This document shows, in pieces, positions 58,015 to 64,000 of a DNA stretch of 64,000 nucleotides. Within the stretch, counting starts at the first letter, position 1. Each line of letters opens with the position of its first letter. The notes under the pieces were generated by a model, which saw nothing but the letters and a program-made list of their open reading frames with translations, made no database searches and was not told where the DNA came from. The translations under genes were made by a program, and so were the position numbers. Location of the stretch: contig QYRS01000011.1 in NCBI GenBank assembly GCA_006503535.1, positions 2,356,001-2,420,000 of the forward strand. The letters are read 5' to 3'. The stretch comes from Arthrinium phaeospermum. Taxonomy: Eukaryota > Ascomycota > Sordariomycetes > Amphisphaeriales > Apiosporaceae.

Positions 58015-58821
58015 TCAAGCCAATGTCGTTAACACACTACTGATCAAACCGACCACCAGCCCCAACGTCACCGGAACCCCCGTCGCCAACGACGCGCCCG
58101 CCCCTTCCTGCGCCTGCACCTCAGCCGTAAACTTCCCAATCACATTCCCCCGCGGCCAGTACTCGCACACCAAATACCACCCCCTGGCGCCGCCGCCCCG
58201 ACCATCACCACCACACATGCGCGCCCCGCACCCGACGCTCGTCGTGTCCTTCCAGACGAGCTGCGTGAAGTGGCCCGTCGACTCCCCGAAGTCGCCCCGG
58301 CCAAAATCGTAGTCGCGTCGCTCGTCGCCCCAGGCCGCGACGCAGCTCGAGGCGTTAGAGCAGCCGAGGGCTAGGTTCTCGCCGTAGGGGCCGCCGGAGT
58401 GCTGGAAGTCGCATTTGCCTCTTCGGTCCCGGGGGTTCAACTGGTCGGATGAGAAGTTTGACTCAGAGTCGGAGTCGGGGCTTGAGGAAAGGCTTGAGGA
58501 AAGGTTGGAGGAAAGGTGGGAGGAAAGAGGCAAGGACCGCGAGACGACTTGGCGCAGGTACCGGTTCGCGTAGGCCTCGAGGGTGCGGTTCCAGACGAGG
58601 TGGCTGGCGTTGTGCTGGTCGCGGTAGGTGTTGGTGCTGTTGAGGATGGCCGAGGTGAAGAGGGAGGGCTGGGTGAACTCGGCGGCGGCGGTGGCCTCGC
58701 TGCTGGGGCCCGAGGTGATGGTCTTGGTGATCATAACATCTTGAGCTGATACGCCGGGGATGCTGGTCTGGGATAGCAGCAGCGGCAGGATCAGTAGGAG
58801 AGACCGGAGTAGGGTGGTCAT
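58015..58821 (-). CDS. CAP/SCP (PR-1-like) protein, probably GPI-anchored
   Basis: A single exon. ATG 58821 is preferred to the upstream ATG at 58857 because it starts the signal peptide (MTTLLRSLLLILPLLLSQ) directly; the product is 268 residues. The CAP domain has ILNSTNTYRDQHNASHLVWN, GGPYGENLALGCSNASSCV, the signature GHFTQLVWKDTTSVGCGARM and WYLVCEYWPRGNVIGKF, with conserved Cys. The C-terminus is small residues (GAGAS) followed by a hydrophobic tail (VPVTLGLVVGLISSVLTTLA) without a basic end, typical of a GPI-anchor signal. A Ser/Leu-rich insert of about 40 residues, encoded by a 12-bp minisatellite, interrupts the CAP fold. Fungal CAP proteins such as yeast Pry1 bind and export sterols and fatty acids; that may apply here. 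A TATA-like TATATAATA lies about 50 bp upstream. Confidence 0.88.
   Translation of the reverse strand: MTTLLRSLLLILPLLLSQTSIPGVSAQDVMITKTITSGPSSEATAAAEFTQPSLFTSAILNSTNTYRDQHNASHLVWNRTLEAYANRYLRQVVSRSLPLSSHLSSNLSSSLSSSPDSDSESNFSSDQLNPRDRRGKCDFQHSGGPYGENLALGCSNASSCVAAWGDERRDYDFGRGDFGESTGHFTQLVWKDTTSVGCGARMCGGDGRGGGARGWYLVCEYWPRGNVIGKFTAEVQAQEGAGASLATGVPVTLGLVVGLISSVLTTLA
58481..58528. repeat. 12-bp minisatellite inside CAP gene
   Basis: Four tandem units (CTTGAGGAAAGG twice, TTGGAGGAAAGG, TGGGAGGAAAGA on the plus strand) encode repeated Ser-Leu-Ser-Ser type units on the minus strand. Unit length is a multiple of three, so copy-number change alters protein length without a frameshift. Confidence 0.85.
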
Positions 58822-59531
58822 GGTGGGCTGCTGCTTGCTGGGAGTTCGGATGAACATGGTGTGGGGTATTATATATAATAGAGAGTGTATATGTCTTCAC
58901 CTATAGTACGGACTTCAGGAACAGTAAAGGTGGTGAGAGTTCATGTTACATTGGCCGGACGGGTTCCCATGTGTTTTATCAGTCCAGCCATCTCCCAGGT
59001 CTCCTTGATTTGACCAACTATTCTATTTACAAGAACTGGCAATTTAGCCTATGACAGATGATATCAACAGCTGATGGGTCCCGGGCTTGCTTGCTTGCAT
59101 CCTCACTCATAGCGGTTATGTTTGCTGGCTGGATCATCTTTTGTTTCTTGTTTCGACCTTGGCAGTGGTCGATGGAAAAGTTGAAACATGACGTAGGCGC
59201 CTGTAGAAACATGCAGGGGAAGCGAAAAAGGGCCCCTGTCCGCTAAAATTGCCCGAGTTCGACGGGTTGCTGCTAGTTGGTTGGTTAGTGCAGGGGTATT
59301 TCGTTTTTTGGGCAGGAGGGTCAAGTTCCTTCCGCTGGCCGCTGCACCCCCACTCTCACTGGCAACCATCACAAGTGACAGGTTTTCTGGAGATGGGTCT
59401 CGTGAACGAAAGCGCTTACACTTTGCGCGCGCATGTCTCGGCGGCATCTAAGTATCGGGACAGAAACGATGGTAAATCAACCGACCTGAATATAAAGGTT
59501 CATCTGATTCTCAACTACCTAAGCATCGCAT
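58822..59531. other. Intergenic region
   Basis: About 0.7 kb with no gene seen. It includes the CAP promoter (TATA-like element at about 58870-58880 on the minus strand) and the 3' side of the alcohol dehydrogenase gene. Confidence 0.45.
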
Positions 59532-60647
59532 TCAATCCAACTGCAAGCAATGCCATCTACATGACCAGCACCCCCGGAACCGCACCTTGCCGCTAACGCA
59601 GTGCTCCATGGCCTCGTTCGCGTCCCCGAGCGAGAACTTCTCGACCATGCACTTAATGCCGTGATCCATAGCAAACTGCACCGCCTCCTCCGAGTCGAGC
59701 GCGTGCCCGCTCGGCCAGCCCACGACCGACACCGCTTTCGAAAGCAGGACGACGGAGTCGACCGTGATGGGCCCCGCCGCGGCCACCACCAGCAGCTTCC
59801 CCCCGACCCGCAGTCCCCCGACCATGGGCCCGATGGCCTTGGGGTTGGGCGCCGTCGCCACGATGGCCGCAGCCCCGCCCATTTCTTGTAATTTGGCGAC
59901 GGCGTCGTCGGCGCTGGCGTCAATGTACGCGTGCGCCCCCAGCTCCGTCGCGAAGTCGCGCTTGCTGGCCCCCGAGCTGATGGCGACGACGCGGTAGCCC
60001 ATCTTGCTGGCGAACTGGACCGCCAGGTGGCCCAGCCCCCCGATGCCCTGCACCGCCACCAGCCCGCCCTGCTCGACGTGCAGCTTGCGCAGGCCGTTGA
60101 AGACGGTCACGCCCGCGCACAGCAGGGGCGCCGCCTGCGCCGGGTCCGTGGACGCGGGGAGCCGCACCACGGCCTCCTCGCGCAGGAGGACGTACTCGGC
60201 GTAGCCGCCGTCGCGGGTCACGCCGTTGATCTGGGCGTTGGCGCAGGTCTGGAACATGCCGCGGGCACAGGAGGTGCAGGCGTTGTCGTGGCCTGGAGGA
60301 TTTGGGGCATTAGTACATTGATGTGTAGGTAGGTAAGTTTGATGTGCATGTGTGAACTAACCTCCGTGCCAGGGCCCGCCGGCCCGCTCGCCCACGGCGA
60401 CACGACTAACCCCGTCGCCGACGGCCACGACGTCGCCAATGATTTCGTGGCCGGGCACCAGGGGGAACGAGTTGCCGAAGTGGCCGCCCTGGGCGCCGCT
60501 GTCGCTGTGGCACACGCCGCACGCCAGGACCTTGACGAGGACCTGCTTCGGGCCGGGGGGCTTGAGGGGGAGGTCCTTGATCACGAGGGGGGCGTTGGCC
60601 TTCTCGATCACGGCGGCCTTGTAGGTCTGGGGGAGGGAGGGCGACAT
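59532..60647 (-). CDS. Zinc-dependent alcohol dehydrogenase
   Basis: Two exons on the minus strand, 60647-60362 and 60292-59532, give 348 residues as written. The N-terminal GroES-like part has the catalytic zinc ligands in GVCHSDSGAQ and VPGHEIIGDVV, and the structural zinc Cys in NACTSCARGMFQTC. The nucleotide-binding motif is GIGGLGHLAVQFASKMG, followed by ISSGASKRDFATELGAH. Length and order fit fungal cytosolic medium-chain alcohol dehydrogenases. Near the end, at a five-base C run (59571-59575, G on the coding strand), the frame leaves the family: the usual last residues (VRFRGVLVM then stop at 59557) are in the next frame, as if one G were missing, and the written frame adds CWSCRWHCLQLD. 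The intron has GTTAGT and CTCCAG ends. It oxidises alcohols or reduces aldehydes; the substrate is unknown. Confidence 0.87.
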
Positions 60648-61977
60648 TTTGGGCGTTTCTATTTTGTTCGTGTGTTTGAGTGAAGACGGTGACTAGACTA
60701 CTTGGTGTTCAAAGACAGAGGATGATGAGTCGAGGATGGAAGAAGAGTTGCATCTTGGGTTTAGAGTGCAGGTCGCCCTGCTTAATATACTTTGCGTCAA
60801 CTCTGCAAGTACGTCAAGAATGCGGGGGGTTCATCCATCTCGTCATGGTTAGGGATGAACTGAAAAAGAAATCATTAAGTCCGGTGTGCGCGTGTGAGTG
60901 TGTGTAAGGCCATCCCGCCCTTCCCCGTCACTGTGGCAGGGCGTCGAGATAACGTCGATGACCCGGGCGCGGCGGACCTTTAGAGTTGGACGTTTGTTAA
61001 AACCGACAGCGTCGGGATTAGCTGCCCTCCATTTGCTTGCAAAGCCGACCGGGCTTGCTTCTAGTCGGGATTACGGGCGACACCCAAACACCCCTCTCTG
61101 CTGTGCCATAGCACTAACCCAAGCTGGTTTAGGGGGCGTCAATTACACTCCAGGCGCCGTTGCACTTTATGTAGTAAGTCAGCAGTCAGCATGACGGCCA
61201 AAGGCAATCGCTTTCGCGCGCTCAGGAATCCGACGCTCTATTGGCAGCATCGTTTTCGTCTTCGATACCTAAAACCCGGATCATTGGCCTTCATCCTGTT
61301 CATCTGATAAGAAGAGGCGATTAGTCATCCCTCTGCCCCCTGCTTCTCTTTCTCTGTCTCCTCTCATACAATATGACTTTTCGCCACGCACGCTCAATGT
61401 AGTTTTTCCTTCACTTAGTAGTAACTGGGCAACCTGGGTGAACTCAAGGATTCCGTACTTCCCACTCCCAATTGGGCCATCCTATCATCGCAAGATGTCG
61501 CTGCCAAATATGAGGCGGCTTTGTATCAATGACACGAGCCGAGATTCGAAACGGGCGCCGGGCTACGCCAACCTACTACTTGAAAAAGGAAATGACGTAA
61601 AGCAATACAAGATTGGATTTGGTATATTCTAAAAACAACGAAGCGCACTTCGCGAGTGATACACTTCTCTTATCGGCTTCAAGTTGTAGGAAAGCATCAA
61701 TCAGGAGCATGATTGGCAACTAGCAGAGACGCAGTCTAGGTATGATGACGATAAACACCACGTTGACGCCAAAGCATGACTTCGTTCTTCGGGTAGGATT
61801 TCCCCCATGATGGATTCATTTCTCCTTTATGGAGACATTGGTGGTTTCCGATATCCTGCAATTGAGGCTATGAAACTGGTTTGTACATAATTGTCCTGTT
61901 CATATATCCCAACAACTGCACAACTTTTGGTATTATCCCAATTCCACATCTGAATACTCTACAACTCGAGCAGCTAC
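60648..61977. other. Intergenic region
   Basis: About 1.3 kb with no supported gene. It holds the promoter of the alcohol dehydrogenase gene and the 3' side of the transporter gene. Confidence 0.45.
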
Positions 61978-63994
61978 TCAAACGTCCTGCGAGCGTCGTC
62001 GCGCCTTGTCCTCCGTCACCTCCACGTTGGCCTCGTAGCTCTTGTGGTCCGGGTCCGCGTCCTGGTCCGCCGTCGCCCCCGCACCGGCCAGGTTCCGCTT
62101 GCTGCCGCCGAACAGCTCGTCCATGTGCTCCAGAGATACGCCTATGGAAGAGCAACGCGTCAGTCGGGTGATTGGGTGATTGCGAAAAGAAAAGTGGCAC
62201 TTTGGACTTACCCTTGGTCTCGGGGATGAAGAAGAAGACGAAGAAGAACATGCAGACGCAGAAGCTGCCGAAGATGAGGTAGGTCCCGTAGCCGTGGGCG
62301 CCGACCGTGACCAGCATGTTGGGCACGGCGCGGGCCACGACGAAGTTGAAGAGCCACTGGGTGGCGGCCGCGAGTGCGACGTTCTGTAATGTCATGGTCT
62401 GAATCAGTATACGACTTCATCTCGCCGGGGAAAGAGGGTTGGGTCTCGTCGGTATGCGCAACACTTTCAAAGATTAAGACTTACCAATGGTCGAAGCCGC
62501 GCCGTGGGGATCTCAGCCACGTAAATCCAGCAAGCCGGCCCCCAGCCGAACTGGAAGAAGGCCGCAAAGACAAAGATGCAGACGAGCGCAAAGTACCCCG
62601 CGGGAGGCACATCCGCGCCGTCGACGGGCGGCGAGATGCGGACGTAGATACCAATGTAAAACATGCAGAACGCCTGCCCGACCGACGAGACGAGCAGCGA
62701 GCGGCGGCGGCCGAGGGAGTCGGCCATGAACAGCAAGAAGGCCAGGCAGGAGATGACCTTCACGATGCCGTAGACGCCCGTGCTCAGCAGCGAGTTGGAC
62801 TGCCCGACGACTCCGAGGTTCTTGAAGATTGTGGGCGCGTAGGTGTTGATGGCGTTGGTGCCCGTCATCTGCTGGCAGATCATGAGGGTGATGCTGAGGG
62901 CGGCGCGCTTCCGGTTCGACGCCGACTGCGCCATCTCCTTGATCAGGACCCAGAAGGTGGCGTCGCCCATGACGCGCCGCTCGTGTTCTAGTTGGGTCTG
63001 GATCTCGCGGTACTCGTCCTGCAGGTAGGGGTGCGTCTCGGGCAGGTTGCGCACCCGCCGCAGCACCCGCTTGGCCTCCTCCCACTTGTCCATGCGCGCC
63101 AGGTACCGGGGGGACTCGTTGCTGATGAGCATCAAACTAAACAAGAGCAGGGCGGGCAGGCCCTGGATGGCCAGCGGCACAATGTACTGGCGGTGGCCGC
63201 TCAGGTGCTTGTTGACGGCGAAGTTGCCCCAGAAGGATATCATGCCGCCCAGCACGATGAAGAGCTGGTAGCACGACGTGAGGAGGCCGCGGATCGCCCG
63301 TGGCGCGTTCTCGGACACGTAGATGGGGTTCACGACGCTGGAGCAGCCGACGCCAAGGCCTGTACACAAGAAGAAAAACAAAGGTTAGCGAATGAGAACA
63401 TCGAGGGGAGCGTGGGAAGGGTTCGAAGCCGCCTTACCAGAGATGAAGCGGCCGATGTACATGGGCTCCAGATGGCCCGAGGCGGCGGCTTGCATGACGA
63501 CGCCCGACAGGGTGAAGAGGGCAGATCCGATGAGACTCCATCGGCGCCCAATCCTGTCGGCCAGGTAGAACGCCGCCAGAGCACCCGCGAAACAGCCAGC
63601 TTGGAGAACCGACACGATGTTGCCTTTTAGGTTGGCCGTCGGCACACTGTCCGGATCGCCTAGGTCATAAGCGCTGTGGAGAAAACAAGAAATTGTCAGT
63701 AAAATCTTCAGAGGCATCGTCTGTCAATGATGTTGCGGTGTGATACGACACGGGTTATCGTCTCGCGGGATTGCAGTAACATACTCGGCAAACGTTTGCA
63801 GCTCAATGACACCACCAATCACACCACTGTCCCATCCGAAGGACATGGCACCGAAGCAGGCCTGTCATGAAGAGGAGTCAGCTTCTTCTATCTGTAAGTC
63901 TTTTCTCTTCCCGAAAGCAGCAGCCGAGAAAACGTACCGAGAGGGTTAGGACGTAGACTCTCCATCCGTAGATCTCATTGGGGTCTGATTTCAT
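61978..63994 (-). CDS. MFS sugar/quinate-type transporter
   Basis: Six exons on the minus strand (63994-63938, 63861-63752, 63673-63438, 63359-62485, 62383-62212, 62141-61978) give 537 residues. It belongs to the sugar porter family of MFS proteins with twelve membrane helices: [10 protein letters not shown] in helix 1, the DRIGRRWSL loop, GRFISGLGVG in helix 4, VYVSE-type [13 protein letters not shown], the [15 protein letters not shown] signature before the central loop, [14 protein letters not shown] in helix 7, [20 protein letters not shown] in helix 10, and PETKG at the end of helix 12. The [14 protein letters not shown] form is close to quinate permease-like (QutD/qa-y) and related sugar transporters. 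The start at 63994 lies six bases inside the window edge, so further upstream exons outside the window cannot be excluded. The donor at 63751 (GTGTCG) is weak. It likely imports a sugar or sugar acid by proton symport. Confidence 0.88.
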
Positions 63995-64000
63995 CGCATC

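Noticed and set aside
53487..63994. A single co-regulated sugar-utilisation gene cluster
   Set aside because: GH43, GH32 and the transporter are near each other, but CAP and alcohol dehydrogenase genes lie between and no regulator is present; proximity alone does not support a cluster.
1..64000. tRNA, rRNA, CRISPR arrays, intact transposons or terminal inverted repeats
   Set aside because: I looked for cloverleaf-like arms, spaced repeats, transposase or reverse transcriptase motifs and long terminal repeats, and saw none that hold up.

Overview
The window is nuclear DNA of a filamentous ascomycete (Pezizomycotina, most likely Sordariomycetes). The genes carry many 47-160 nt introns with GTRNGT-type donors, CTRAY branch points and YAG acceptors, and third codon positions in conserved genes are GC-rich. 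The families are typical of these fungi: HET, Clr5, NACHT-ankyrin, HeLo-like, DUF7918, fungal rhodopsin-like, scytalone dehydratase, GH32, GH43 and CE1. Exon models were derived by hand from splice sites and reading-frame phase. I recognise 25 genes and one probable relic, and see no tRNA, rRNA, CRISPR or intact transposon.

Layout. 2.4-10.6 kb: a Clr5-ankyrin protein, a HET-domain protein and a seven-helix rhodopsin-like protein. 11.9-17.2 kb: an APH/CHK-like kinase, a secreted CE1 acetylxylan esterase and an ankyrin protein. 17.4-31.8 kb: a HeLo-like NLR (minus), a large membrane protein, a broken secreted-protein gene, then a divergent pair made of a NACHT-ankyrin NLR (minus) and a HeLo-like effector (plus). 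33.1-38.2 kb: a 12-exon protein of an unnamed fungal family and an F-box/ankyrin protein. 39 kb: scytalone dehydratase (DHN-melanin). 40.3-46.9 kb: four tandem DUF7918 paralogs. 47.6-52.4 kb: an F-box protein, a conserved unknown and an SAM methyltransferase. 53.5-64 kb: GH43, GH32, a GPI-type CAP protein, a zinc alcohol dehydrogenase and an MFS sugar/quinate-type transporter.

The main result is the divergent pair at 26950-31751. The NLR begins with a 17-residue motif (IQGITAGPNAVVLAGTF) that aligns without gaps to two repeats at the C-terminus of the neighbouring 297-residue HeLo-like protein (IRNVKTSADSVAHVGSF and ISDVMTDDKSFAVVGTA). This is the arrangement of the Podospora NWD2/HET-S amyloid-signalling pair: motif on the receptor N-terminus, two repeats on the effector C-terminus, adjacent divergent genes. 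I infer a prion-type cell-death switch used in non-self recognition. The HET gene, the second NLR and several ankyrin proteins nearby suggest a recognition-gene island from about 2 to 32 kb.

A quality point affects several models. At three sites (38028-38032, 51784-51788, 59571-59575) the expected protein continues in another frame after a G5/C5 run, as if one G were missing; a fourth possible site is 35218-35220. These may be sequencing errors or real frameshifts.
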